From: Mesorhabditis belari
Lineage: Eukaryota; Nematoda; Chromadorea; Rhabditida; Rhabditidae
DNA: 64,000 nt
Reading direction: 5' to 3'
Assembly: GCA_958450365.1 (NCBI GenBank)
Contig: CAUEEP010000912.1
Location: forward strand, 1,044,501-1,108,500
The notes below the pieces were generated by a model. It was not told the origin of the DNA. It saw only the letters and a program-made list of their open reading frames with translations, and ran no database searches. Both the position numbers and the translations under genes were made by a program. Below are positions 52,409 to 64,000 of the stretch, piece after piece. Within the stretch, counting starts at the first letter, position 1, and each line of letters starts with the position of its first letter.

Positions 52409-52787
52409 TAGACCAAGCTCATAACCCGCCTGCTTTTTCTGGTTTTCGATTGTATCTCTGATTGCATTTCTTGAAGTGAGCTTACCTTTTCACCAAAATT
52501 CAATTTTTATCAAGACATATCAGCAAGTTTGCAGAAAATAGATAAAAGTTTGACGAAAAAGTGGAACAAAACTGAAAAGTGGCAACAATTTCTTACTACT
52601 CGTGAGGTGATGATAAAAGAAATGGGCAACAATTTTACAAAAGAAAGACTCATTTCAGGAGTTTGAATTTGAGTTCAAGCAAAAATACGAGGAAATTGAT
52701 CAACTGAAAGGATGCAAAAATGGTAGAAATTGGTAGAAAATGGCAGAAATTGGTAGAAAATGGTAGAAAATGAAAGCAAGCTCCTTA

Positions 52788-53543
52788 CTAGGGAAAGGCA
52801 ACGGGCCAAGATGGCTTTTTTGATGCGTACCCAGTGTATTTGATAGAGCTTTGAATGGGGATTCCGAATCCGCTATTAGTTTTTCTAATGGAGCTCTGTA
52901 TCACAAGATATCTAGCATCAAATTTGAAGACCCGACAGTATTTCAGCCCAATACTGCTAGATGGTCTAGATGGTCTAGATGGTCCAGATGGTCTAGATGG
53001 TCTAGATGGTCCAGGTGGTCTAGATGGTCTAGAGGTAAGTCAATGGAATTCAGCTAGAACAATCCTGGTTTGGTTCCCGGTTTTTCTATCAATTTGATAG
53101 AGCTTTGAATGTGGATTCTGAGCCCGCTCTTCGCAAAAACAGTTTGAGCGCGGGAACCGAATCAGGATTGTTCTAGCTGAATGCCATTGACTTACCTCTA
53201 GACCATCTAGACCATCTGGACCATCTAGACCACCTGGACCATCTAGACCATCTAGTTCATTTAGACCCTCTAGACCCTCTAGACCCTCTAGACCATCTAG
53301 ACCATCTAGACCATCTAGACCATCTAGACCATCTGGACCATCTAGACCATCTAGACCAGCTGCTACCATCTAGCAAAGTTGGGCTGAAATACTGTCGCGT
53401 TTTAAACTTTGATCCCAGATATCTTTTGGTACAGAGCTCCATTAGAAAAACTAATAGCGGATTCGGAATCCCCCATTGAAAGCTCTATTAAATGCATTGG
53501 GTACGCATCAAAAAAGCCATCTTGGCCTGTTGCCTTTCCCTAG
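52788..53543. mobile_element. Fold-back element with GATGGTCTA arrays in both arms
   Basis: Ends CTAGGGAAAGGCAACGGGCC and its inverse; TTA flanks on both sides. Each arm of about 240 bp has a 9 bp tandem (GATGGTCTA, 52960-53036; inverted 53197-53365), so the whole could fold into one hairpin. Possible PIF/Harbinger relative, as 15459-16032. Confidence 0.82.
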
Positions 53544-53700
53544 TTAATTCGTTTGCACAAAGGTACACAAAAAGCAGATCAAAGAAGAAAATGAATTTTG
53601 TTACGCCGAAAGAAACGTTAATTAATTGTATGAAATTGATTTTGCTAGAAAGATTACTTACAAAATTGTGAATTCGTAAGAAATAAAAGAAATAAAAGCA

Positions 53701-56700
53701 CTATCGATCCCCACTCAAAACAATCATCAAAACGAGCGCACAAGAAAATAGGAAGCTTGACGTGGTGGCTGAATCGGGTGGTGGTCGATTGCACAAAGCT
53801 CCTTTACAACAACAAACGCTACCCTCGTTACCGTAATCGTTGTGTTTTCGGCACTTATAGTTGGGATTTCCTTTCACCGGTTGCCACACAACGCAATCCG
53901 GATTCTCAGATTCTTTGCAATCAGTTTTGTCACATCCTTGAGCCCATCCCTGCTTTCGTTTTGGATTCGAATCACCGTATTTCACGTAAACACAAAACTG
54001 GTTTGTGTCGCATCTAAATTGAAAATGCTTTCATTTAATTATAGAATATTTTTCTTTTATGCCAAATTTTCTTTTTCCTTTTTCTTTTTCTTTTTTCTTT
54101 TTCTTTTCTTCTTTTTCTTTCTTTCTTCTCTTTATTAGCAAAAGTTCTTAAATTTTCGGTTGCTTCTAGTGATCGGAAAGAAAATGAAAAGGTTGTTGAG
54201 ATAAATGTACATCTCAAGCTTTTTTTTCAGTACAAGTACAGATTCCAGTACAGATTTCTTATAGTTTTTGCTTAATCTCGACAAATCAGCAGCCTCCAGT
54301 AGAAGCACAGCCTCCAGTAGAAGCACAGCCTCCAGTAGAAGCATAGCCTTCAATAGAAGCACAGCCTCCAATAGAAGCACAGCCTCCAATAGAAGCACAG
54401 CCTCCAATAGAAGCACAGCCTCCAATAGAAGCACAGCCTCCAGTAGAAGCACAGCCTCCAATAGAAGCTCAGTCTCCAATAGAAGCATAGCCTCCAGTAG
54501 AAGCTCAGTCTCCAATAGAAGCATAGCCTCCAGTAGAAGCACAGCCAGAAATCTGTGACACTACAAAGTTGAGTCTAAACTTGCACTCTGAATCTGACAA
54601 AATATCAGAATAAAGACTAGAGTGTGTTCCCCGCGAGTAAGTAAAACTTATATGCATGAGTAAAATTAGTATGAGTGACTTTTACTCGATTAATCGACAT
54701 TTTCGATCAAGCAACTACGAGTGATCCTCTTTACACCTCGAGTAACTTGAATATCTTGATATTTGCAGAAAATTTGCCACCAAATCAATTAAACGGCTAA
54801 ATATCTTTAAAAGGAGCCTTTAAAAGCATGATTCTCGATTTGATTACTGTTAGAGTCGTCAAATTCAATATCACTATCGAAGTTCATGCAAGAAAAGCTA
54901 CTGATTAAGCAATAATGAACTTTAGCAATGATTTTTAAGTAGTTTATGCAAGAATCTAAGAAAAAATTAACAATAAGCAAGAAAGATTTTTTGCTAAAGG
55001 ATTGAATACTAAAATAATTAAAATTCAAAATCTTTCAAATTGTAAGAGGTTGGCATAAATTATCTAAAGCTCGACGAGATTTAAATACCGTATTTTCCAG
55101 GGGCAAAACTCCACCTAAAAAAAAAAAGTCAACAAAAACCAGGTGGCTCTAAAAAAGGACCCAAAAAAAAAGGACCACAACAAAAGAAAGAAAAAAGGGC
55201 AAAAAAAAAAAAAAGAAAGGCTGAACAACCGAAAAACAAAAAAAAATATCTAACAAAAAAGCCACAAAAGCGCAAAAGCCCGAGCCGCCCTTGACCCCAG
55301 GCTCAAAAAATCACAAAAGCCGGCAAACCGGCAATGAAGAAGAAAAAAAAGTTCTAATAGTCATACACCCTGAGCGTCGCCTTAATTGCTCGAAATCTCG
55401 AGAACCGCTTATCAGAACCTATCGATGTGGGGTCGGAGAATGTAGCTGACGATGAGATCTTGTGGGGATTAGAGTGTTCAGCTTCTGCAAAACCTTGGAA
55501 ACCGTAAAATAGGCATCAGTAATTCAGCAACTATTTCCAAATTAAGTTTTGACTGATTAGAGCTATTTGGTTAACACTTGCAAAAGTGATTCGTCGATTT
55601 CAAAGCCAAGTTCAAAGCCAAGTTCAAAGCCAAGTTCAAAGCCAAATTCAAAGCCAAGTTCCAAAACCAACTCAGGCTTTAAAACAAGCTCTCCAGAGAC
55701 AATTAAAAAGGCAACTCTTCTGCTGAAAAAGCTTTTTAACTTTTTAAGATTAATAGAGTTAGATATTTGGGTCAATACTTGGCAAAACAAAGCTTATGTC
55801 TAAGAATTTGACTTCAAGCGGGTTAATAAAAATTAGCTTTTAGGTCAATTAGCCCAAAGAACGATTAGTTTTAGGTGTGCTGTCGAATCAACAAAGCTTA
55901 AACGGTTACAATACCGTATTTTCTCTAATAGTAGTGCACCCAAAGCGTTGCCTAAATTGCGCGAAATCTCGAGAGGTGCCTATCAGAACCTATCGATGTG
56001 GGATCGGAAAATGTAGCTGACGATGAGATCTTTTCGGGGATTAGGGTGTTGAGCTTCTGCAAAAGCTTGGAAACCATAAAATCCCCACCAACTCGGCTCG
56101 GCTAGGTGCACTACTATTAGAGAAAATACGGTATCTAGGCTAAGTTATAAATTTGATTCAAATAAGCTAATTGCAAGAAAAGCTTATCAAAATTGTCACT
56201 GCTTATGGAAAAGAATGATAAAGAATGCTATTTTTCTCAAGGAAATGCCTTAGCCTTATATATCATGGCCCAAAACTCAAAACTGAATATCAGTCTATTA
56301 AGCTGAATATCTCTAGTTCTTGCTGCTCAAACTTTTTCTCTGTATTAGACTGTCTAAAGTCTATTATCTCTAATTATTGCTTCTATTAAAGGCTTTGCTT
56401 CTATTGGAGGCTGAGCTTTTATTAAAATGAATACGATAGCCATGTTATATCTCCTGTCATGCCAATGGCATTTGTAGCAGACTGTCAAGAATTGAATTGT
56501 TTAAGAAATCTAGCAATTCTGGTATACTTTTAGACTACTGTGATAGATCAAATTGTACTTGTAATCAACGAAAATCTTGAGAACATGCTGTAGAATTGAT
56601 TAAACTTTCATTTCATTTGATTAAACTCACTTCGAGGGCACCATTTCCCTGGCCGATTTCCCGTCCTCAACATAATAATGATTGATATAGCACTTGTGCA

Positions 56701-56749
56701 CGGCGATCACTGACGGTAGCAGCAAAATCGAATAACCAATCAAAAACAT
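53701..56749 (-). CDS. Secreted Ly6/uPAR-like protein, probably GPI-anchored
   Basis: Two exons on -: 56749-56631 and 54013-53701; 143 aa, junction in phase. A signal peptide [18 protein letters not shown] is followed by a cysteine-rich domain: KCYIN, KCDTNQFC, GCDKTDC, NPDC, YKC, VCCC and the closing ALCN, the Cys-Asn that ends three-finger domains. The tail [17 protein letters not shown] is a hydrophobic stretch typical of a GPI-attachment signal. Such proteins sit on the outer membrane face and often modulate receptors or channels; no partner is shown here. The 2.6 kb intron holds minisatellites and TACCGT elements. Confidence 0.85.
54288..54548. repeat. 18 bp minisatellite (CCTCCAATAGAAGCACAG)
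   Basis: About fourteen copies in the Ly6-like gene intron; core AATAGAAGC as at 43116-43325 and 33015-33075. Open frames on both strands are artefacts of the 18 bp unit. Confidence 0.92.
55060..56450. repeat. Composite block, inverted copy of parts of 32215-33540
   Basis: Contains TACCGTATTTTCCAGGGG (55084), a partial TACCGT MITE (55364-55515), a minisatellite AAGCCAAGTTCA (55600-55665), the complete MITE 55913-56133 and the block 56133-56450. Each has an inverted match in 32215-33540, though the order of pieces differs. Confidence 0.7.
55913..56133. mobile_element. TACCGT MITE
   Basis: Complete 221 bp copy, opposite in internal orientation to 25560-25780. Confidence 0.87.
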
Positions 56750-56759
56750 TTCAACAGAA

Positions 56760-58130
56760 CAAGCAAAAAGTTCTTGACTTATAAATGACTTGACTGGAAT
56801 GACTGGAATGACTTGACTGGAATGACTTGTTCGGATCTTTTCTTATCCAAACCGGGGTACTTCCTAGCTGATGACGTAGCCTCTTTATCTTTTGTTTGTC
56901 TTTCATTGCTATTTCTTTGTTCTTGTGCTCAATATCTCGAACCATTCATGAATACGATAGTGAACATCATTAATCAGTAAAAGACGCAGAGAGAGACAGC
57001 ACCACTGAGGGGGGAAGAAAACGCGATGTGTGTGGATATCGTACAACGAAAGAAAGAAGAAAATGGGAAGAAGAAAATGGGAAGAAGAAAATGGGGAAGA
57101 AGATAGAGAAAAAGATTGAACATGTGACGAAAAAACGGGATGTCAGAATGGGAAAGTTTTTGGTTTCAGCAGTGAAAATGAGGGGCCAATAACGGAATTT
57201 TTCTCTTAGATTTCGAGAGTTAGTGACTGGATCTTTTATCGTATTTCCAAATTATTCAATTGATCCAATTGACACTGCAAATTCGTTTCTAGACTAGGTG
57301 AGGATACAGTAGCTAAAAAGTCCAGTGCGACATGAGAAAATTCCAATTCAAGCCTAATTCCACCTTCGTTTTCAGAGACGTTCCTTAGCCGATTGCTCTG
57401 AAATTTTGTCTACAAGCAGAGAATGTCAATTTCTATTTGTAAACAAGTTTTCAGAGCAATTGACCAAGAATCAGCCAAGAATTGGCTAAGAATTGGCTGA
57501 GAATCGACCAAGAATCGGCCAAGTATCAGCCAAGAACCAATCGGCTAAGAATTGGCTGAGAATTGACCAAGAAACGGCCAAGAATTGGTCAAGAATCGAT
57601 CAAGAAACGATCAAGAAACGATCAAGAATCGGCCTAGAATCGATCAAGAATCGGCCAAGAATTGGCTAAGAAAACGAAGGTGGAATTAGGTCCGGATTGG
57701 AATTTTCCCATCTCTACTGTGTATTGTATATCAGTGTATTAGTAAAGAGCCTAATTCTAGACAAATGGCAAGGTGGAATCTTACCGTTATTTCTTACTGA
57801 TATCTTACTAATCTTATTGGTAATCTAACTAGTTTTTCTTTGTTAAAACGAGCGTTTGAATCTTTTACCGTACTTTCAAAGTATCTAACGAGCATCGCAT
57901 TGGATATTTAAATGCAAATGTGTTCTAAAGTAAGCTGAATTTCAGTAGGGTAGTGAAAAGGGATCAGTGCCAGTGCTTCGTTCTTTCTCTTAAACTCTTT
58001 TACTTCTAACTTTTACTTTTACTTCAAAACTTTCGTTACTGAAACCAAACTCTCATCCATTCTTCAATAAAAATCATATTTTACTATCTCTAAAACATTA
58101 TGCTTTCATTGCATTGCATTGCAAGAATGA
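56760..58130. other. No gene; degenerate AAGAATTGGC minisatellite
   Basis: 57460-57670 holds about 14 variants of CAAGAATCGGC/TAAGAATTGGC flanked by inverted GGAATTAGG/CCTAATTCC sequence (57350, 57680), so it may be a fold-back element. Upstream region of the Ly6-like gene. Confidence 0.5.
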
Positions 58131-59418
58131 AAAATTTCTTAAAGCCAAAAGATTATCAAGCACTCGTTTTTTTAGATGAAGAAATGGGGGGGGGGAAACA
58201 CCATTTTGTCGTGATTGATTTGTGTTGCGTCGAGAATAAAAAATGGGAAATGGCCTAGTGAATGAAAATGCGTAAAATATTATGAAAAAAAAGTACAGTA
58301 ATCCTAAAAGATTATTGTAATTGTACGTAAAGTAAAGCCCAAAAAAGTGTCATCAATATGTAAGAGGATTGCAAAATTTCCGGAGAAACCGTGTCAGAGA
58401 AATCAAACAAAAAAAAACGCTAAAGCAGTTTACATCAAGCTGGAAATTTGCATTTAAAGTTGGAATTTGCATTTAAAGTTGGAATTTGCATTTTAAATTG
58501 AAATTTGCGCTTAAACTATCTCAAGCTTGATGTCTGAGTTGTGACCGATTGCATAGAGAGTTCATTGCGAGTTTGCACACGGAAAATGGGGAGTTTGAAT
58601 TGGGTTTAAAGGGATTAGCTGAAAAAAAAAACATGATAGCACTCATTCCTGATTACATTACATTAGCAAATGGAAAACTGGAAAACTGGAAAACGAAAAG
58701 AAATCGAAAATAGCCAAGAGAAAACAAACACGGTCAATGAAAAGCACACCTCGAGCTTTATGTGCAAGGCTTTGGAGATGGGGTTTGGGAGGACTAGTGA
58801 CTTCTAGACTAGTGACTTCTAGACTAGCGTTCTTTTACAGTTATTTACTGATGAGTAGATACAACTTGTTTAGAGATAGGTATCTTGATAGGACTAGGGT
58901 TCTTTCCTTGATAAGACACTGGGTATCTTAGATAGGATTAGCGTTCTTTTACCGTTATTTAGTGGATGAAATTGTAAGATCTAGATGCTATAAGCTATAG
59001 TATGACTTACAGCGACTGACAGCTATAGTACAGTGACTTACAGCTATAGTACAGTGACTTACAGCTATAGTACAGTGATTCGAGCCTTAGCTTTTGCCAT
59101 TCACTTACACTATTGGCTTTTCCGGAAAGCCAAACAGATAATGTAGCTTGTCTAATGATTCAAAAGAAGAAAGATTAAGTTAAGAATCTATTCCTTTAAC
59201 CAGAAAGTCCTTTAGCCAAAAAGAATCTATTGCTTTAGCCTGCTTAAGCCCTTTTTTTTGAAATTTTCGTTTATAAATGAATACTAAAGCCAATTAAAGT
59301 GTTGTTTTCTTTAAATAAAAGAGATTAACTAGTAAAAAAGAGTTATTTAGCTCATTTTTAGGCAAATTTGAGTCCTCCTTAAAGCGAATCCGAACAGGAA
59401 TTCTGTTGATTCTTTTCT

Positions 59419-59458
<40 letters not shown>

Positions 59459-60592
59459 TACTTCTAGAAATACAAATTGATTTGCTAGTTAGAATTTGGT
59501 TATTTTCTTTTTTTAAAAAAATAGCTTTTCAGCTTTTCCTAGAAACAAAACTTTCCTCCAAAACCCTCACTCTCCAAAACACCAAAAATCTCCTCGAAAA
59601 ATGACAACGTTATACACGAAACAATCATTAGAAGATCCATAATGAAATCTACTGGTTTTTACTGGTTTTTATTTGTTTGTTTATTTGTTTTTTTCACTTT
59701 TAACGATTAGAGATGCTTAAAACGAAAGATTTTACGAGAATATTTGAGACTTGCGGGTTAGGGGAAAACGCACGCACTATATATTACTATATATTGAAAA
59801 GAATTATCGGTGAGTTGTTCAAAATTTCTCGAAAATTACATCATAACCGCTTGTGCTGTTTGAGATAAAAAATGAAGCGGTGGAGACCCCGAAAAATGCG
59901 TGACATGCGATTTTTTTGGGGAAGGCATTGGTGATTTGGTTTTTTTGATTTCTGAAATCAATCACTTAAGCCTAAGTTAGCTATAAGTCAAGTTTGAGCT
60001 AGCCAAAGTACAGTAGATTTCTTTTCAAAGGAAAGTACTTCTAAAGTGCTTATAAAGGGCTTATAAAGCACTTCTAAAGTACTTCAGTACTTCTAAAGTA
60101 CTTCAGTACTTTAAAAGTACTTCTAAAGAACTTCTAGAGCACTTCTAGAGCACTTCTAAAGTACTTCTATACGTTTACATTTCTGTACATTGTACAGAAA
60201 CGTCTTCCACTGTACAATGTACAAATGTACAATGTAAAAACTGTACAAGACTACCAGGCTTCGGTGCAAGACTGCCAAGCTTTGGCTCATGAATGTTACC
60301 TCAACCAGATCAGGCTTTAAAGTACAACAATATGCAAGCGCTGTTTAATCTATTGCCAATAACTTTAGCTCAACTTAACCATAGTTAAACCTGTCTTTTA
60401 CTCGGTTAAAGTATCTTACATTTTCCCATTTTCCCATTAAGCAATTTTTCAAGAAATTAAGCCAAACAGCTGCCTTGTTAAACTCAAAATTTACTCGATT
60501 CTTTTCAAAAACCAATTCACCAACTCCTTCCCAACAAGTTTCGTCTATATTCTGATCGTTTGTCATCTCAAAAATTCGTATTTCATATCTCT
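58131..60592. other. No gene recognised
   Basis: AT-rich with short tandems: GGAATTTGCATTTAAAGTT (58440-58500), TACAGCTATAGTACAGTGAC (59010-59075), GGCTCA (59417-59458) and AAGTACTTCT (60040-60170). Part may be RBFOX-type gene 3' UTR. Confidence 0.5.
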
Positions 60593-63500
60593 CTAATAGG
60601 GTCTGAATCGAGCCATTGGAATTTGTAGGCCCTGTAGCGGTCCGGTGAATGTTTGTCCCAAATAGGCGGCATTCAGTGTGGCTGCGTCGGTGAGTTGTGA
60701 TTGCGACGTCGGGATCGTCGTCGCCTGAGCACGGGCTGCTGACGCCGCTGAAACAGAGAGCTTTGGCATTTCACCCATGCGTTTTGCTAAAGACGTGGAA
60801 GAACACATGCACCGTCATCGGGAATTTTGAAAACTAGGTATTGAAAGAATATTGATGGAGTCACTAGGTAAACAGATTGAAAATAGATCAACACTTCTAG
60901 AAATGCTTGGACTTTACTGCTTTTGTAGTACACTACAGATCTGAAAGTCTTGCTAGCTCTAGTTAAATGTTAGCTTAGCTTTTCATAAGCTTAAAAACTT
61001 AATACTCTAGCTCTAGCTTACTCTAGCTAGCTCTAGCTTACTCTAGCTAGCTCTAGCTTACTCTAGTTAGCTCTAGCTCTAGCTAGCTCCAGCTCTAGCT
61101 CTAGCTCTAGATCTAGCTCTAGATCTAGCTCTAGATCTAGCTCTAGATCTAGCTCTAGATCTAGCTCTAGATCTAGCTCTAGCTCTAGCTTTATTTCTTA
61201 GCTTGCTTTACTTAGTCATACTCTAGCTCTCTCTTAATATTACTGTAAAATTTACAACAAACTTAGAAAGTTCGATTATAGAAAATCTCAGATCCCCTTC
61301 AGGATCCATATCCTAACTTGAAAACAAAGACTCTGGATGGTTTTCAACAGTTCTAGCTTCACAATCCAGCTCATGACTTTCCAAAGCTACAGTGGCTTCA
61401 ATAGTTCTTCAGTAGTGAAAGTTATGGTATCCTGAAGTTACTGTAGCTTTTGAATGCTTTGAATTGCATAGCTATTGTAAAGTTAGGATTGTTGTTATTA
61501 CTTAAATATTACTTACTAGACACTCGGGGCTTTGTAGCTTTCCTAGCTGCTCCATCAGTTTTAATTTTCCCATAAAATTAAAAGATATTCAACTAGAGCT
61601 TAGTTGGAGCTCTAGTTGAATTACTAGAATATTTACTAGACAAAAATCTGCTCTCATTCCCTCGAAAAATCCCCTCCCGATGACGATCATCTGATCATGA
61701 ATCTAACAGATAAAACGAAGAGGCTAGAGAAAAGATATTCCTTTCCTTCCCAATCAATCAATCAATCAAAAAAAAACAAATTTCTGACTCCATTATGGCT
61801 CCTAGCTGCATAGAAAAGAAACTCTCAGCAAATGAAATCATAAATTTCCGCAAAACGCATGCCGTTTATTTGCATGTTTCTCGGGCATTCAGCTCTCCCA
61901 AAATTGCAAAATCGTCGTACTAGCGTACTCAAACAAACTCAAAACTAGATTTTAAAAATAAAATCGATACTTTTGCCAGAAAGTATTGATTGCCACTTGC
62001 CAAAGATTGCCAAAGTTGCCAGAAAATTTGAATGAGTACCGCTTTTCCAGAAAAATTCTCATGCAAAAACACGCGCACACGCCGAGAGTGTGATCAGCTT
62101 TTTGCTCTTGGTGGGGGTGCAAAAAAATGACTTGCCAAATTGCCAAATTGCCAAAAAAGGTTGCCTCAACCTCAAAAGCCACTCATTGTCTTGACTTGGT
62201 TGAATTTGTTCTGCTTGTTTTGTTATGCTTGTTTTGTTCTGTTTGTTTTGTTCTGCATTCTTTTCTTGAATGTAAATACCTTTGGTATTTGTCTGTTTGA
62301 AGCTCTGTTTGAAGCTCTGTTTGAAACTCTGTTTGAAGCTGCGTTTGAAGCTCTGTTTGAAGCTCTGTTCGAATGTAAATAGCTTTCAGCTATTTGAAAC
62401 GAGACCAAGCTCAACCAATCCTATTTTAAAAACCAAAATTCGAATCTTTTGCCAGCGCATGCATTTGAGTCACTAGTTATCAATGGGATTTCTCAATTTC
62501 TTTTTTAAAATTATCCGTTCCTTCTCGATTTTCTCGAGATCTTTCTCGAGATCTTTCTCGTTTTTCTTTCTTTTCAAGTACCTTGTTGAGCGGCTTGGAT
62601 CGCGGCGATTTGGTATCGCGTCTGTTCGGAGAGGAGAGCAGCTGAATGATCGGCGAATGCAGCCGCTCCTTGGAACGCACCACCACCAGCTAACAACATC
62701 TGAAAATGAACGATAAGCTTTGAGGATTTGAGATAAAGTAGTTTAAAATCGATCCTTTTTAGCTAATCTTTTAGCTTAATCATTTAAAAATTAGCCAAAA
62801 ACGGCCTTTTCTTTCTGGTTTTTCTGGCTGGATGTTTTTGAGCTGACGCACAGTTTTTGTCGCCGTGACACAGCTCTTGTCTACGGCCATTGTCTAGCTT
62901 TTTTTGGCTCAAAGACTCAAAACATGTAGATTCTTAAAGTGAAGCTACTAAAGTTAGCTCTAGATCTAGCTCTAGCTTTAGCTCTAGCTTTAGCTCTAGC
63001 TTTAGCTCTAGCTTAGCTCTAGCTTTAGCTCTAGCTTTAGCTCTAGCTTTAGCTCTAGCTTTAGCTCTAGCTTTAGCTCTAGCTTTAGCTCTAGCTTTAG
63101 CTCTAGCTTTAGCTCTAGCTTTAGCTCTAGCTTTAGCTCTAGCTTTAGCTCTAGCTTTAGCTCTAGCTTTAGCTCTAGTTCTAGTTCTAGCTCTAGCTCT
63201 AGATCTAGCTCTAGCTCTAGCTCTAGCTCTAGATCTAGCTCTCCAAAATCCTGATTCTCTTGATGATTTTCTTACAGTCCTTCACGCACCTGTCCAGCAC
63301 CCAATTGTGCTAACGGATTCAACAATTGTAATTGTTGTGCTTGAAGTGCAGTTGCTGGCATCAATCCTCTCATCAGAGCCGCTTGAGCCAACGACGGTTG
63401 CATCAAAACAGCATTTCGGGCAGCTGCTTGTTGTAAAGCGGCTCCTTGCAGTGCAGCCGCAGCCAGTGACGCATCCAAGAGACCGGGGAATCCTTCTAGA

Positions 63501-64000
63501 AAATAAAGGAATGAACCAGGATTGGATTTTGTAAGCTATAGCCTGTCATTATTGTCAGTACTCTACCTGTCTTTGGCTTCTTTGTATGGATCCTTGCTGT
63601 GGCGCAGTTCACTTCAATTTTTCGTCCCTCAACCGATGATCCGTGCAATTCTTGTCGTGCTTTCTCAGCCTCGGGTGCTTTTTCCATTGTCACAAAACCG
63701 AATCCCTGAAGTTTTAGCATTAGCAATTGGCTTTGAATTTACTATTACCAGCATATTGTTGCTAGAATTTATTATTACTGTTAACTCACCGGCTAAACTT
63801 TGGTTAACTGCTGGCAAATTTTGGCTACATACTTTAAATGAGTTAAATTTTCGTATCAATTGTTGCTTACCTTGCTGCCTCGTTCGTTGAAAATGATCTC
63901 GACATCGGTGACCGTTCCAAACTTCTCGAACATTGCCCTCAAATCGGGATCCCGATACCGGAAGGGGATATTCGAGACGTGAAGTCGTTTCGGAGCTTGA
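60593..64000 (-). CDS. RBFOX/FOX-1-type RNA-binding splicing regulator (5' end outside window)
   Basis: Nuclear RNA-binding protein that recognises (U)GCAUG and controls exon choice. Exons on -: 64000-63871 (partial), 63705-63567, 63495-63290, 62699-62582, 60747-60593 (alternative start of the last exon at 60786); about 248 aa visible. A single [23 protein letters not shown] (RNP2 LHVSNI), [23 protein letters not shown]1 KGFGFVTM, then [20 protein letters not shown], near-identical to the RBFOX family pattern. The tail is Ala/Gln/Leu-rich and ends AAYLGQTF...MARFRPY, like the RBFOX C-terminus (YLGQ, RFxPY). All junctions are in phase. Introns carry CTAGCT tandems and TGCATG sites. Confidence 0.93.
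60806..60811 (-). promoter_or_regulatory. TGCATG just upstream of last RBFOX exon
   Basis: Canonical RBFOX-binding hexamer on the sense (-) strand, 19 bases before acceptor 60787/60786 and 58 bases before acceptor 60748/60747. Upstream sites usually repress the following exon or acceptor, so autoregulation is plausible. Confidence 0.55.
61010..61195. repeat. TAGCTC / CTAGAT tandem
   Basis: Tandem of CTAGCT and GATCTAGCTCTA units in the last intron of the RBFOX-type gene. The same unit family recurs at 62940-63245. Confidence 0.9.
62282..62375. repeat. 12 bp minisatellite (GTTTGAAGCTCT)
   Basis: Seven copies in the last RBFOX intron; frames reading LFEA repeats are artefacts. Confidence 0.88.
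62458..62463 (-). promoter_or_regulatory. TGCATG downstream of RBFOX exon 62582-62699
   Basis: RBFOX hexamer on the sense strand, 119 bases after the donor of the preceding exon. Downstream sites usually promote inclusion. Confidence 0.5.
62940..63245. repeat. 12 bp minisatellite (TAGCTCTAGCTT)
   Basis: About 24 units in an RBFOX-type gene intron, starting about 45 bases after exon 63290-63495 on the sense strand. Confidence 0.95.

Noticed and set aside
53842..54138. 98-codon and related plus-strand frames
   Set aside because: Antisense to the Ly6-like exon and extending into a poly-pyrimidine tract.

Overview
The window looks like nuclear DNA from a nematode, probably a rhabditid-like species. 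The reasons are short introns with TTTCAG/TTTTAG acceptors, an AK1-type adenylate kinase close to the Caenorhabditis form, a TAX-4-like cyclic nucleotide-gated (CNG) channel, an RBFOX/FOX-1-type splicing factor, and many small TA-flanked inverted-repeat elements. It is AT-rich and very repeat-rich. All gene models were built by hand from splice sites, reading phase and family knowledge; no search was run. The species is not determined.

Layout. (1) 1-2.7 kb: adenylate kinase on +, seven exons, with an apparent one-base frameshift in exon 2. (2) 4.1-13.3 kb: a complete 18-exon CNG channel gene on +, 667 aa, every junction in phase, with several transposable elements in its introns. (3) 13.3-42.7 kb: a gene-poor block of about 29 kb holding MITE-like elements, fold-back elements, minisatellites, tRNA-like sequences and one pogo/Tigger-like transposon with a truncated transposase (35.6-37.4 kb). 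(4) 42.7-50.1 kb: a complete ten-exon class A GPCR on +, 402 aa, whose introns hold an ~845 bp GATA-type microsatellite and other repeats. (5) 50.3-53.6 kb: repeats. (6) 53.7-56.7 kb: a two-exon gene on - for a small secreted Ly6/uPAR-like, probably GPI-anchored protein. (7) 56.8-60.6 kb: little recognisable. (8) 60.6-64.0 kb: the 3' part of an RBFOX-type RNA-binding protein gene on -, cut by the window edge.

The genes do not form an operon or one pathway. The CNG channel and the GPCR are both plausible neuronal/sensory membrane proteins, and RBFOX proteins often control neuronal and muscle splicing, but a link between them is not shown.

Most notable: a 580 bp mariner element with perfect 31 bp ends that encodes only the transposase DNA-binding half; a MITE copy that has captured an intron 3' end and splice acceptor of the CNG gene by a junction with microhomology; two further short duplications carrying 3' splice sites (adenylate kinase intron; CNG exon); a large TACCGT-ended MITE family with a pogo-like transposase copy among its members and minisatellites that seem to grow from its ends; and at least eight dispersed tRNA-like sequences, one pair in a palindrome and one flanked by a perfect 24 bp direct repeat.
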